Shown: positions 43,254 through 51,862 of the stretch, in pieces
Layout of the letters: the number at the start of each line of letters is the position of its first letter
Numbering within the stretch: the stretch's first letter is position 1
Origin: Alcanivorax hongdengensis A-11-3
Lineage (GTDB): Bacteria > Pseudomonadota > Gammaproteobacteria > Pseudomonadales > Alcanivoracaceae
DNA: 64,000 nucleotides
Direction of reading: 5' to 3'
Assembly: GCF_000300995.1 (NCBI RefSeq)
Contig: NZ_AMRJ01000015.1
Coordinates: 1-64,000 of the forward strand
The notes under the pieces: generated by a model
Seen by the model: only the letters and a program-made list of their open reading frames with translations
Told to the model about the DNA's origin: nothing
Databases searched by the model: none
Position numbers and translations under genes: made by a program

Positions 43254-44861
43254 TCACTCGCCACGGTTGCTGTCGTCGAGCAGGCACCCCGGATTGAGGT
43301 GATGCTCGGGATCAAAGTGATTCATCAGGGCCTGCAAGGCGGCCATGCCCTGCTCGCCCTTTTCCTTGACCAGCCAGGGGGCGTGGTCACGCCCGACACC
43401 ATGCTGGTGGCTGATGGTGCCTCCCTGGCGGGCAATCACGTCACTGGCGGCGGTCTTCATGGCCTGCCAGCGCTGGTGAGTCTGTTGATAATCCGGCGAA
43501 CAGCGGAACACATAGGTGGTATAGATACTGGAACCCTGGGGGTACAGGTGTGACAGGTGGGTAAAGACATGCACCGCCTCGCCGTCACCGGCGTGGTCAC
43601 GAATGGCCTGCTCCATCTTGTTCATGGTTTCGGTGACCCGACTCCAGTCCACACAGGTTTCCAGGGTATCCACGGCATAGCCGTGCTCCCACAGCCCATG
43701 GCGCAGATAGGGCGAGCGGAAACGGGCTTCTTCCCATTTCTTGCCCAGCAGCGTCCCGGTCATCACGCCACCGGCCTGACGAATACGGCGGCGAGCTTCG
43801 GCCAGGGTCTGGGCGGACTGACGCGCCGGACCGGTGACTCCGAAGGTGATCATGCATTTGTTATCACCACAGCCACGCAGGCGTAGATAGCGGTGCAACA
43901 GACCGACCAGACGTTCATGGCCGGCCAGCATCAGGTGGGTACGGGTTTCTTCCGCATTGGACAAACGCAGCATGGACAGCGGCAGTTTGGACTGGGTCAT
44001 CTCACGCACCAGGGCCACTGCGGTATCCCAGTCCGGCGCGAACGCCACCTGGAAGGTTTCGGTTTCCGGCAATGGTGTGACTCGCACCTTGACCTCGGTG
44101 ATCACCCCCAAACGCCCTTCCGAGCCCAGCACCATCTCGCGCAGGTCCGGGCCGGCGGAGGATGCCGGGATAGTGGGAATCTCCAGGGTGCCGCGCGGGG
44201 TTTCCACTCGCCCGCCGGCAAACATCTGCTCAATGCGGCCATAACGCATGGATTGCTGGCCACTGGAGCGACTGGCGACCCAGCCACCGACGGTGGAAAG
44301 CTCCCAGGATTGCGGAAAATGGCCCAGCAGATAGCCTTTTTCCCGCAGCTGGGCTTCCAGTTGCGGGCCCGGCGTGCCGGCGCCAAAGGTGGCGATCTGG
44401 CTTTGCGTGTCCAGATCCAGCAGTTGATTCATGGCAGCCAGACTGAGAGTCAGTACTGGCCGTTCCTGCGCCGGCGGGTTGATATGCCCGACCACCGAGG
44501 TGCCGCCGCCATAGGGAATCACGGCAATATCATTGGCCCGGGCCCAGTCCAGCAATTCACGGACTTGGTCACTGCTTTGCGGCAGCGCCACCCCATCGGG
44601 GAACACCTGGAAATCGCCGGAGCGCATGGCCAGCCAGTCCGGCAGGCTTTGCCCCCGGGCATGGCGGACCCGCAGTTCCGCATCGGTGCTGACCAGTGGA
44701 TGGTCGGGCAGGCGGCTGGCCGGCACCTGTTGCAGCACGGCTTGCAGGTCCGCATCACTGAGCGGAATGCCATTGCCCAGGCGCGCCTGAATGAAGCGCA
44801 GCCCCGAAGGCTTCAACGGATAGTGATTTGCACTGTCACCCCAACCATTCCAGCGTCGCAT
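43254..44861 (-). CDS. FAD-binding oxidase resembling alkylglycerone-phosphate synthase (AGPS)
   Basis: 535 residues. The FAD_binding_4 domain (about 85-265) contains VIPYGGGTSVVGHI and MVLGSEGRLGVITEV. The C-terminal cap has FTHLSHLYPQGSSIYTTY and GGTISHQHGVGRDHAPW, which recall the HHH/Tyr active site of alkylglycerone-phosphate synthase, rather than a D-lactate dehydrogenase. AGPS makes the ether bond of alkyl-DHAP in eukaryotes. Bacterial homologues beside glpD and a kinase are known in several genomes, but their product is unclear. It is the first gene of this operon. Confidence 0.8.
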   Translation of the reverse strand: MRRWNGWGDSANHYPLKPSGLRFIQARLGNGIPLSDADLQAVLQQVPASRLPDHPLVSTDAELRVRHARGQSLPDWLAMRSGDFQVFPDGVALPQSSDQVRELLDWARANDIAVIPYGGGTSVVGHINPPAQERPVLTLSLAAMNQLLDLDTQSQIATFGAGTPGPQLEAQLREKGYLLGHFPQSWELSTVGGWVASRSSGQQSMRYGRIEQMFAGGRVETPRGTLEIPTIPASSAGPDLREMVLGSEGRLGVITEVKVRVTPLPETETFQVAFAPDWDTAVALVREMTQSKLPLSMLRLSNAEETRTHLMLAGHERLVGLLHRYLRLRGCGDNKCMITFGVTGPARQSAQTLAEARRRIRQAGGVMTGTLLGKKWEEARFRSPYLRHGLWEHGYAVDTLETCVDWSRVTETMNKMEQAIRDHAGDGEAVHVFTHLSHLYPQGSSIYTTYVFRCSPDYQQTHQRWQAMKTAASDVIARQGGTISHQHGVGRDHAPWLVKEKGEQGMAALQALMNHFDPEHHLNPGCLLDDSNRGE

Positions 44862-44993
44862 GCCTTCTCCTTTATTCGGCCAGATCCCGCCCTATGTTGT
44901 TGGGCATGGTACCCCCCGCAAGCCGGCCTTTCACTGGCTCTGCGGGACAGCATATGGACAATTTGTGACAGCTTTACGCTGGCCGACCGGAGT

Positions 44994-45842
44994 CTAATTC
45001 TGATCCAGCAACCAGCGCCGCCAGCCTTTTTGCCGCGCCTGTTGTCGGCGCTCTTCCAGACTGGCCAGCATGCCGTTGATGGAATCGGCCACCTGCTCGC
45101 GAATCTGCCAGCAAACCGCCTTTTCATCCTGCCGGCCCTGTACCGGCCCGGTGGCAATGGGCTTGCCGATTTCAAACCAGAACGGCTCCGGCCGGGGAAT
45201 CAGGGTCGGCCCCACGCCCCGGGCCAATGGCATGAACAGATCACCGTCACGCAACAGTTTGTTGAGCCCCGGGCGTTTGAGTAACCGTTTGCCCAGACGT
45301 GACTGACGGAAGTCATTGCCGTCATAGAGAATGCGGAAGCTTCGATCACAGCCCGCCGAGGCAAAGGGAATGATGTCGTAGCCATGCTCGATGGCCAGTC
45401 GGGCAAACCCGGTGCGCTGTTTCCACACCAGTTGGTGGACCTCGTCACGGCGCATGGCAACCTCCCGCGCGCCGCCCGGGAACACCAGCACATGCTGGCC
45501 ATCGTGCATCAGCGCGCGGCAGTTTTCCGGCGTACCCTCCACCGCGCCCCAGCGCAGCAATGTGCGCCCCCAAACGGGAATATCGAAATGAAAATGATCC
45601 CCCAGCGCCCGCGGGTAGACGCCGGTACGGCGATACAACTCGAGCATGAAAAGCGGCGAATCAATCAGGCCGTAAAGGCCATGATTGCCCACGAACAAGG
45701 CCGGTCGTTGCGGGTCCACGTTGTCGGCGCCAAACAGTCTGGGGGAAAAATAGGCGCTGGAGAGGGTCATCAACCGTTGCAGGGTCTTGACCGGCGGCGG
45801 GGTGAATCCGGTGATAGCCGGTGTCGGAGTATCCTTCGACAT
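44994..45842 (-). CDS. Lysophospholipid/diacylglycerol acyltransferase family protein
   Basis: 282 residues. The GNHGLYGLIDSPLF segment (about 52-65) is a variant HX4-6D acyltransferase motif, and VFPGGAREV (about 120) is the PEG-like substrate motif. The family includes PlsC-like and DAGAT-like enzymes used in wax ester or triacylglycerol production in hydrocarbon-degrading bacteria, which fits the neighbouring operon. There is no signal peptide; it is probably membrane-associated. It lies 132 bases upstream of the AGPS-like gene on the same strand and may be co-expressed. Confidence 0.8.
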   Translation of the reverse strand: MSKDTPTPAITGFTPPPVKTLQRLMTLSSAYFSPRLFGADNVDPQRPALFVGNHGLYGLIDSPLFMLELYRRTGVYPRALGDHFHFDIPVWGRTLLRWGAVEGTPENCRALMHDGQHVLVFPGGAREVAMRRDEVHQLVWKQRTGFARLAIEHGYDIIPFASAGCDRSFRILYDGNDFRQSRLGKRLLKRPGLNKLLRDGDLFMPLARGVGPTLIPRPEPFWFEIGKPIATGPVQGRQDEKAVCWQIREQVADSINGMLASLEERRQQARQKGWRRWLLDQN

Positions 45843-46053
45843 GCAAATCCTGTAATGCGAATGTGAAACCGCTACTTTACCAGTTTTTACAGCAACGCTA
45901 TGGTGCTTGCGGGCCTTTATCCTCTACAAAGGCATAAATAAGGGGTTGGGAGCCGCCGTCGCCGACACGCATGTATCACAAACATGGTGTGCAACAGCGC
46001 CACCCGGTTTTTCCCAACCCCGATTAAAAGAGTCATAAATTTCAGGAGCTTTC

Positions 46054-46722
46054 ATGAAACGCATCGCCGGATGTCTTGCCCTTGCCGGGGCCGTGGCACT
46101 GCAACCCGCCTGTTCCACCATCAACCCCTACACCGGGGAAAAGCAGACTTCCAAAGCCACCTCCGGTGCCGCCATTGGTGCCGTGGCCGGTGCCCTGATC
46201 GGCATTGCCACCTCAGACAATGCCAAAGAGCGTAAAGAGCGCGCCCTGGCCGGTGCTGGCATCGGCGCCATCAGTGGTGGTGGCGTGGGTTACTACATGG
46301 ATGTGCAGGAAGCCAAGCTGCGCCAGAAAATGGAAGGCGCCGGCGTTTCCGTGACCCGCGATGGTGACAACATCATCCTGAACATGCCGGGTAACCTGAC
46401 CTTCGACACCGATAGCTCCACGGTCAAATCGTCCTTCCGCCCGGTACTGGACGCGGTTTCCGAAGTGCTCAAGGAGTACAAGTCCACCATGGTTCAGGTG
46501 GCCGGTCACACCGATAGCACCGGCGGTGATCGCTATAACCTGCTGCTCTCCCAACAGCGCGCCCAGGCCGTGGCCAATGTGTTGTCCGGCTACGGCGTGG
46601 AAGCCGTGCGCATGGACGTGGTCGGCTTTGGTGAAACCCAGCCGATTGCCTCCAACAGCACGGCTTCCGGCCGTGAGCAGAACCGTCGCGTCGAGCTGAC
46701 CCTGCTGCCCTACACCAAGTAA
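46054..46722 (+). CDS. OmpA-family outer-membrane lipoprotein (YiaD-like)
   Basis: 222 residues. A lipoprotein signal ends at Cys20 (LQPAC, a weak lipobox). A glycine-zipper region (about 37-83: GAAIGAVAGALIG; GAGIGAISGGGVGY) precedes the OmpA C-terminal peptidoglycan-binding domain (about 110-218), with VAGHTDSTGGDRYNLLLSQQRA and NRRVELTLLPY. It anchors outer membrane to cell wall. AGGAG lies five bases before the ATG. It is a single-gene unit. Confidence 0.9.
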   Translation: MKRIAGCLALAGAVALQPACSTINPYTGEKQTSKATSGAAIGAVAGALIGIATSDNAKERKERALAGAGIGAISGGGVGYYMDVQEAKLRQKMEGAGVSVTRDGDNIILNMPGNLTFDTDSSTVKSSFRPVLDAVSEVLKEYKSTMVQVAGHTDSTGGDRYNLLLSQQRAQAVANVLSGYGVEAVRMDVVGFGETQPIASNSTASGREQNRRVELTLLPYTK

Positions 46723-46765
46723 GCCCCGGCGGCGGGGCCAGCCGGCCCTGCCCCACTCTTTCCGA

Positions 46766-46776
46766 TTTAAGCGCAA
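46766..46776 (+). promoter_or_regulatory. Candidate Ada box
   Basis: TTTAAGCGCAA, with nine-base core near AAGCGCAA, resembles the E. coli Ada operator (AAAGCGCAA). It is 68 bases before the ada start codon. One mismatch in the T/A-rich half. Confidence 0.45.
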
Positions 46777-46843
46777 TCCCGGGCGTGCACTGCCCCAGCA
46801 TGCATCGCACAATGGTCAGAGATACTCATTGAGGCCCAAGACC

Positions 46844-47896
46844 ATGAACCGGGACAGTGCTGTTATTCGTGACCCTCGCTGGCAACAGATTGTTGACCGG
46901 GACCCGCGCGCCAACGGCCAGTTCGTTTATGCGGTTGTCACCACCGGCATCTATTGCCTGCCCTCCTGTCCATCGCGCCGCGCCCGACCGGAAAATATCC
47001 GCTTTTACGCCAGTGCCGATGCGGCGCAACAGGCCGGTTATCGCCCCTGCCGCCGTTGCCGCCCGGATCAACCGGATGCGCTGGGCGAAAGGCTGACAGC
47101 CATCTGCCGCCAGATTGAGCAGGCGGAAAGCATGCCGACGCTGGAAACCCTGGCAAGACAGGCCGGGCTCAGCCGCTATCACCTGCAACGCCAGTTCAAG
47201 GCGCGCCTGGGCCTGACGCCCCGCCAGTACGGTCAGGCCCTTCGTGACCGGCGCCTGCGCGAGGCACTACAAGGCGGCAAGAGTGCTACCCGGGCTATTA
47301 TCGACGCCGGCTACAGCTCCACCAGCCATGCCCACCGGCACAGCGAAAAGGTGCTGGGCATGCGCCCGTCACAATACGCCCGTGGTGAAGCGCAAACCAT
47401 TTACTTCGCCGTGGCGGCCACCAGTCTGGGCGCCCTGCTGGTAGCCGAAACCCGGCGCGGGCTATGCGCCATCAGTCTTGGTGATGAGCCGGCGCCGCTG
47501 GTGGAGGAGCTCCAGGAGCGGTTTGCCGGGGCGACGCTGATCGGCGGTGACAGGGATTTTGAGCAGCGGGTGGCGCAGGTGGTGGCCCTGGTGGAGCAGC
47601 CCGGCCTGCCCCTGCCATTGCCTCTGGATATCCGCGGCACGGTGTTTCAGCAGCGGGTCTGGCAGGCGCTGCGCGACATTCCCGTGGGCGAAACGGTCAG
47701 TTATCAGGCGCTGGCCGAGCGTCTGGGCATGCCCGGTGGCGCCCGTGCCGTGGCCCGCGCCTGTGCCAGCAACACCCTGGCGCTGGCGATTCCCTGCCAC
47801 CGGGTGATCCGCACCGATGGCGGCCTGTCCGGCTATCGCTGGGGCATTGAACGCAAGCAGTGCCTGCTGGACAGGGAAAAAGCGGTAGATCCTTAA
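46844..47896 (+). CDS. ada: Bifunctional alkylation-response regulator/methyltransferase Ada
   Basis: 350 residues, a full-length Ada. The zinc/methyl-acceptor cysteines C38, C42, C69 and C72 fall at the same positions as in E. coli Ada. An AraC-type domain follows (LETLARQAGLSRYHLQRQFK), then the O6-methylguanine-DNA methyltransferase domain with IPCHRV and the AVARACASN block. It repairs methyl-phosphotriesters and O6-alkylguanine and activates its own promoter. I chose ATG 46844 with GAGG nine bases upstream; a TTG at 46829 is an alternative. alkA follows after four bases. Confidence 0.94.
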   Translation: MNRDSAVIRDPRWQQIVDRDPRANGQFVYAVVTTGIYCLPSCPSRRARPENIRFYASADAAQQAGYRPCRRCRPDQPDALGERLTAICRQIEQAESMPTLETLARQAGLSRYHLQRQFKARLGLTPRQYGQALRDRRLREALQGGKSATRAIIDAGYSSTSHAHRHSEKVLGMRPSQYARGEAQTIYFAVAATSLGALLVAETRRGLCAISLGDEPAPLVEELQERFAGATLIGGDRDFEQRVAQVVALVEQPGLPLPLPLDIRGTVFQQRVWQALRDIPVGETVSYQALAERLGMPGGARAVARACASNTLALAIPCHRVIRTDGGLSGYRWGIERKQCLLDREKAVDP

Positions 47897-47900
47897 TTCC

Positions 47901-48761
47901 ATGACGCTGACTCTCACCCTGCCCGCGGATTTCCGCAACCAGGACTTTCTCGATTTTCACCGTCGCGATCCGCAACAACGGGCGGAATGCGTTGACGGTA
48001 ATCAGCTGCACAAGGGCCTGGTCTGGCAGGGTCGGCCGGCACGCTTATCACTACTACTGGATCAGCAATGCGCTACCGCTCGGCTTGATGCAGCGGGCAG
48101 CCAGATTACACCACAGGCCTTGCGGTCACGGGTCGAGCATATGCTGGGTTTGTCCCAGCCGGTGCGGGATTTTCAGCTGGCCTGCCAGGATCACCCTTTA
48201 CTGGGGCCACTGATCCGCCGCCGACCCGGCCTGCGCGTGCCACAGAGTGGCTCCCCCCATGAAGCGCTCTGCTGGGCCATTATCGGCCAGCAGATCAGTG
48301 TCCACGCCGCGCTGTCCATTCGGGCGCGACTGATCGCGAGTACTGGGATCCAGCACGCCAGTGGGCTTTACTGCTTTCCCGATGCCCGCGCCATTCTGAA
48401 CTGTACGGACACCGCCCTGCGGGCTGCCGGGCTTTCCGGCAGCAAGCTCGGCGCGCTGCGCCGCATCAGCGAGCTGGCGCTGGCGCAACCGGCGCTCTTC
48501 GAGCACGATACGCCCCTGCCCGCACAAACCCTCAGTGACAGCCTGCTGGCCATCAGGGGCATAGGCCCGTGGACCGTCAGTTATGCGCTGTTACGAGGTT
48601 ACGGCAAACTGGATGGCAGCCTGCATGGTGATGTGGCCGTGCGGCGCGGGCTTGCCCGTTTGTTGGGGGAAGAGACCGTGAGCCCCGCCCGCACCGAGCA
48701 ATGGCTGGCGGCCTTCTCACCCTGGCGCGCCCTGGTGGCCGCGCATCTGTGGGGCATATAA
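47901..48761 (+). CDS. alkA: DNA-3-methyladenine glycosylase II
   Basis: 286-residue base-excision glycosylase for N3- and N7-alkylated purines. The helix-hairpin-helix/GPD core is SLLAIRGIGPWTVSYALLRG, with the catalytic aspartate in DGSLHGDVAVRRG. The N-terminal domain resembles AlkA/AlkA_N. It is coupled to ada (four bases apart, no separate ribosome site), making an adaptive-response operon. The patatin gene follows 16 bases later. Confidence 0.92.
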   Translation: MTLTLTLPADFRNQDFLDFHRRDPQQRAECVDGNQLHKGLVWQGRPARLSLLLDQQCATARLDAAGSQITPQALRSRVEHMLGLSQPVRDFQLACQDHPLLGPLIRRRPGLRVPQSGSPHEALCWAIIGQQISVHAALSIRARLIASTGIQHASGLYCFPDARAILNCTDTALRAAGLSGSKLGALRRISELALAQPALFEHDTPLPAQTLSDSLLAIRGIGPWTVSYALLRGYGKLDGSLHGDVAVRRGLARLLGEETVSPARTEQWLAAFSPWRALVAAHLWGI

Positions 48762-48777
48762 CGCAACCAGGACCCCG

Positions 48778-49584
48778 GTGTTTATGCACACTCAACGCCC
48801 CTCGCTTGGCCAGTGGCTCGCCGATGCGCCCTTCACCCTGTCCATGTCGTCCGGCTTTTTCGGTTTTTTTGCCCACGCCGGCGTGCTACAGGCACTGCGG
48901 GACAATGCGCTGGAACCGGCGCGGTATACCGGCTCCAGTGCCGGTGCCCTGGTCGCGGGCCTGGCTGCGGCGGGTTGCCTGCCGCAAACCATGAAAGCAC
49001 GGCTGCATACCCTTGATCGTGATCACTTCTGGGACCCGGGACCGGGACTGGGCGTGTTGAAGGGCCAGGCATTTCGACAGTTGCTTGCCAGCCTGTTGCC
49101 GGTCACGAATTTCGGTAGCTGCCCGCGCCCCGTGGCCATCTCGGTCTGGCAAGCGGCCAGTGGGCGGACACAGGTGCTGGAGCACGGCGATCTGGTGGAA
49201 GCCATTTACAGCTCCTGCGCGGTACCGGTGCTGTTTCAGCCCGGGCGTATCGATGGCAAGTTGTGCTGGGATGGCGGTATTCGCGACCGGCATGGACTGG
49301 CCGGCACGCACAGCGGCGAAAGGATCCTTTATCACCACCTGGCGTCCCGCTCCCCCTGGCGGCGCAAGAGCTCTGCTTCCCTGCAGGTGCCCAGTCGCCG
49401 ACATATGGTCAGCCTGGTGCTTGAGGGGCTGCCCCGCTCCGGGCCTAGCAGCCTGGAGCAGGGGCGTCTGGCTTTTCAGATGGCGTATCAGGGCACAATT
49501 GAGGCCCTGAACCGTCCAGTGAAGGACGGTCAGGTACGGTTGGAAATGACACCGGCTTCAAATGCTCAGGAGGCCTCCCCATAA
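48778..49584 (+). CDS. Patatin-like phospholipase
   Basis: 268 residues. The oxyanion and nucleophile motifs are FFGFFAHAGVLQAL and GSSAG (G-x-S-x-G, about residue 43), and the catalytic aspartate lies in CWDGGIRD. A lipid acyl hydrolase of the patatin family is expected. The GTG at 48778 follows AGGA; an ATG two codons on is an alternative. The 3' end overlaps the convergent ferritin-like gene by 19 bases. It follows alkA closely and may be co-transcribed. Confidence 0.8.
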   Translation: MFMHTQRPSLGQWLADAPFTLSMSSGFFGFFAHAGVLQALRDNALEPARYTGSSAGALVAGLAAAGCLPQTMKARLHTLDRDHFWDPGPGLGVLKGQAFRQLLASLLPVTNFGSCPRPVAISVWQAASGRTQVLEHGDLVEAIYSSCAVPVLFQPGRIDGKLCWDGGIRDRHGLAGTHSGERILYHHLASRSPWRRKSSASLQVPSRRHMVSLVLEGLPRSGPSSLEQGRLAFQMAYQGTIEALNRPVKDGQVRLEMTPASNAQEASP

Positions 49585-50678
49585 AGCGGTTTGGACAATT
49601 CCGCCCAGTCGATATCCCCGTCGTTGACCAGATTCTCGAACTGCAGAATCCCCAGCTCCTCGAATTTGGGCCGCACGGAGTCGGTGAGCAGGCCGATGCG
49701 TTTCAGATTGGGGACAATACGGGTGAACAGCAGGTTGCGGAACTGCTCCATGATGGTCGAGGCCAGCACATGTTCGCGTGCCTCGTCTTCATCCCAGCCA
49801 AATTCGCGGAACACCTCGGTGCTGACCAACCGCTCGCGCATGACCACACAGGCCTCGAACGCAAAGTGGGCACGCTCTTCCTTTTCTTCTTCAGAAAGAG
49901 TCTCAACAAAGTCTTCCAAGTAATTGACGCCAAAGGTAACGTGCCTTGCCTCATCTCGGATAACCAGGTGAATAATCTCTTTGAGAAGCGGGTCCTGGGC
50001 GGTCATTTTCAGGGTGTTGAACGCGGCCAGTGCCAGCCCTTCGATGATGATCTGCATGCCGATGAACTTCAGATCCCAGCGCGGATCAGAAAGGATCTTG
50101 TCGAGCAGGGATTTGAGGTTGGGGTTGACCGGATAAAAGATGCCGACCTTTTCCTGCAGGTAGCGGGTAAAGACCTCCACGTGACGGGCTTCGTCAAAGG
50201 TCTGGCTGGCCGCATACAGCTTGGCGTCATAGCTGGGCGCGCAGCTGGCCAGCTGGGAGGCCACCAGCAAGGCGCCCTGCTCACCGTGCATGAACTGCGC
50301 GAGTGTCCAGGCCAGGTTATGCCAACCGAAACGCAACCGCTCTTGCTCGGGCATCTGCTCAAAGGTGGGCCAGCCATTGAAGGGGTTGAAGGCCTGATCC
50401 AGCGGCACCTGGTCCTTGGGGAAGTTCTGCGACCAGTCCACGTCCATATCCGCGTTCCAGTTGAGCTCCTTGCCGAGGCGATAGAGCTTGCGGATACGCC
50501 CGTCAGCACTGGAATAGTCCCAGTTGTAGTGTCCGGTCAGCGGGGTCTGGAAGATTTCCACCACGTCACGTACGTGATCGGGGGTCAATTTGTCTTCAAT
50601 ATCCTCGCTGCCCGGTCCGTCCCAGCTCTCGTAGATACTCAGGTCGGTGGGCGGCGTCTCGACACGGGTTATTTTCAT
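49566..50678 (-). CDS. Ferritin-like diiron protein (RNR R2-like)
   Basis: 370 residues, mostly helical. The diiron ligands are visible as a first glutamate (HGEQGALL), a first EARH (TFDEARHVEVF), a further glutamate (IIIEGLALAAF) and a second EARH (IRDEARHVTFGV), the E-x2-H pattern of ferritin-like carboxylate-bridged diiron enzymes. It could be an oxidase or oxygenase of the AurF/R2-like type; no substrate can be inferred. I chose ATG 50678 (MKITRVETPP), with CAGGTG upstream, over a 30-codon longer frame. Alone on its strand. Confidence 0.8.
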   Translation of the reverse strand: MKITRVETPPTDLSIYESWDGPGSEDIEDKLTPDHVRDVVEIFQTPLTGHYNWDYSSADGRIRKLYRLGKELNWNADMDVDWSQNFPKDQVPLDQAFNPFNGWPTFEQMPEQERLRFGWHNLAWTLAQFMHGEQGALLVASQLASCAPSYDAKLYAASQTFDEARHVEVFTRYLQEKVGIFYPVNPNLKSLLDKILSDPRWDLKFIGMQIIIEGLALAAFNTLKMTAQDPLLKEIIHLVIRDEARHVTFGVNYLEDFVETLSEEEKEERAHFAFEACVVMRERLVSTEVFREFGWDEDEAREHVLASTIMEQFRNLLFTRIVPNLKRIGLLTDSVRPKFEELGILQFENLVNDGDIDWAELSKPLYGEAS

Positions 50679-50787
50679 CGGGGCACCTGCTGTAGCGTTA
50701 TTATGTGCTTTCACGCTATCGCTGGCGCCCGGAGCTGGCAATGTCGTGTTATGACAGATGCCAGCCACTGGTGGCGCGTATTAACAA

Positions 50788-51258
50788 TCAGGCCAGTTGA
50801 CTGTCCTGATCACTGTTTTCTTCCGACAACAGGAAGTGGGCTCGGGCAATGGTGATGGGCTCGTCACGCTGCTTCTGCCAGGCGCTGATATGCACATTTG
50901 CAATGCGTCGACCCAGGCGGGTAATGCGACACTCGGCAAAGGTGTCACGAAACAGCCCGGCACGCAGGTAATCGATGGTGAAGTCGATGGTTTTGGGCAC
51001 TCGAGGCTCGCCCATCTGCAGCAGGATGAAGATGATCGCGGCCTGCTCCATGAACCCGGCCACGGCCCCGCCATGCAGAGCCGGCAGCGTGGGGTTGCCG
51101 ACCACGTTGTCCTGTTTGGGCAGCACAAAGGTCAGCTCTTCGCCCTGGGGAATGACCTGGATGCCCAGAAAACGGGCATAGGGTACATGGTCGACCAGTT
51201 CCTGGTAGGTCGCTTCACCATTGCGGCATTGATCAATCAGGGTTTTCAGGGTCTTCAT
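50788..51258 (-). CDS. Hotdog-fold thioesterase (PaaI family), second of a pair
   Basis: 156 residues. The PaaI/4HBT motif set is LHGGAVAGFMEQAAIIFIL with TIDFTIDYLRAGLFRDT. It should hydrolyse a fatty or aromatic acyl-CoA thioester. Its ATG overlaps the stop of the first hotdog gene (TGATG), so the two are coupled. Sequence identity between the two is modest, so they probably form hetero- or homodimers. Confidence 0.85.
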   Translation of the reverse strand: MKTLKTLIDQCRNGEATYQELVDHVPYARFLGIQVIPQGEELTFVLPKQDNVVGNPTLPALHGGAVAGFMEQAAIIFILLQMGEPRVPKTIDFTIDYLRAGLFRDTFAECRITRLGRRIANVHISAWQKQRDEPITIARAHFLLSEENSDQDSQLA

Positions 51259-51734
51259 CAGGCTACTACCTTGCCGGCCGAATCAATTTGCATGCGTGTG
51301 TAGGTTGCCAGCCCGGTGGCAATGGGCTCGGCGTCATTGCCCTCCTCCCAGGTGGTGATGCGCACAAAGGCCACATGGGTGGTCAGCCGATAGCAGCTGG
51401 CCTCGCAGATTACCGCCGCGCCTTTGGCAGGGCCACGCAGATGGTCTACCCGAAAGTCGATGGTCGGGGTGATTTCGAAGGTCGGGAAGGTTCGGCAGGT
51501 AATCGCCATGCCGCCGGCCTGGTCCATCATGGCGAAGATGGCGCCGCCATGCATGACACCGGTTTCCGGGTTGCCCACCAGATCCTCGCGCCAGGGCATG
51601 CGCACCCGCACCTGCATCTCTTCCGCGCTGACCACTTCCAGCCCGAGTACCACCGAGTGACGCACGGAGCTGAGAAAACGGTTGCATATGTCCAGTCGGG
51701 TAAATTCTTTTGACGATTTTGTCACGGCGGCCAA
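51258..51734 (-). CDS. Hotdog-fold thioesterase (PaaI family), first of a pair
   Basis: 158 residues with the same motif set as its partner: GVMHGGAIFAMMDQAGGMAI (catalytic helix) and TPTIDFRVDHLRGPAKG. Acyl-CoA thioesterase activity is likely. Divergent from the PhaC-like gene by 128 bases, so the pair could act on the acyl-CoA pool that feeds polyester or storage lipid. Confidence 0.85.
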   Translation of the reverse strand: MAAVTKSSKEFTRLDICNRFLSSVRHSVVLGLEVVSAEEMQVRVRMPWREDLVGNPETGVMHGGAIFAMMDQAGGMAITCRTFPTFEITPTIDFRVDHLRGPAKGAAVICEASCYRLTTHVAFVRITTWEEGNDAEPIATGLATYTRMQIDSAGKVVA

Positions 51735-51862
51735 TGTCCTTTTAACGTTCGGCGGCGAAGATTAGCGGCTCCGCCTCGCCCTGAAAAGCGGTTACAGTTT
51801 TACCATAGCGTACCGTCGCTATTTTGCTAGTGTACGCGCCCCCCAGCCCGGAGGCTCCGTTA

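Noticed and set aside
46724..46739. Terminator after the OmpA-like lipoprotein
   Set aside because: GCCCC/GGGGC hairpin is present, but no T tract; left unassigned.
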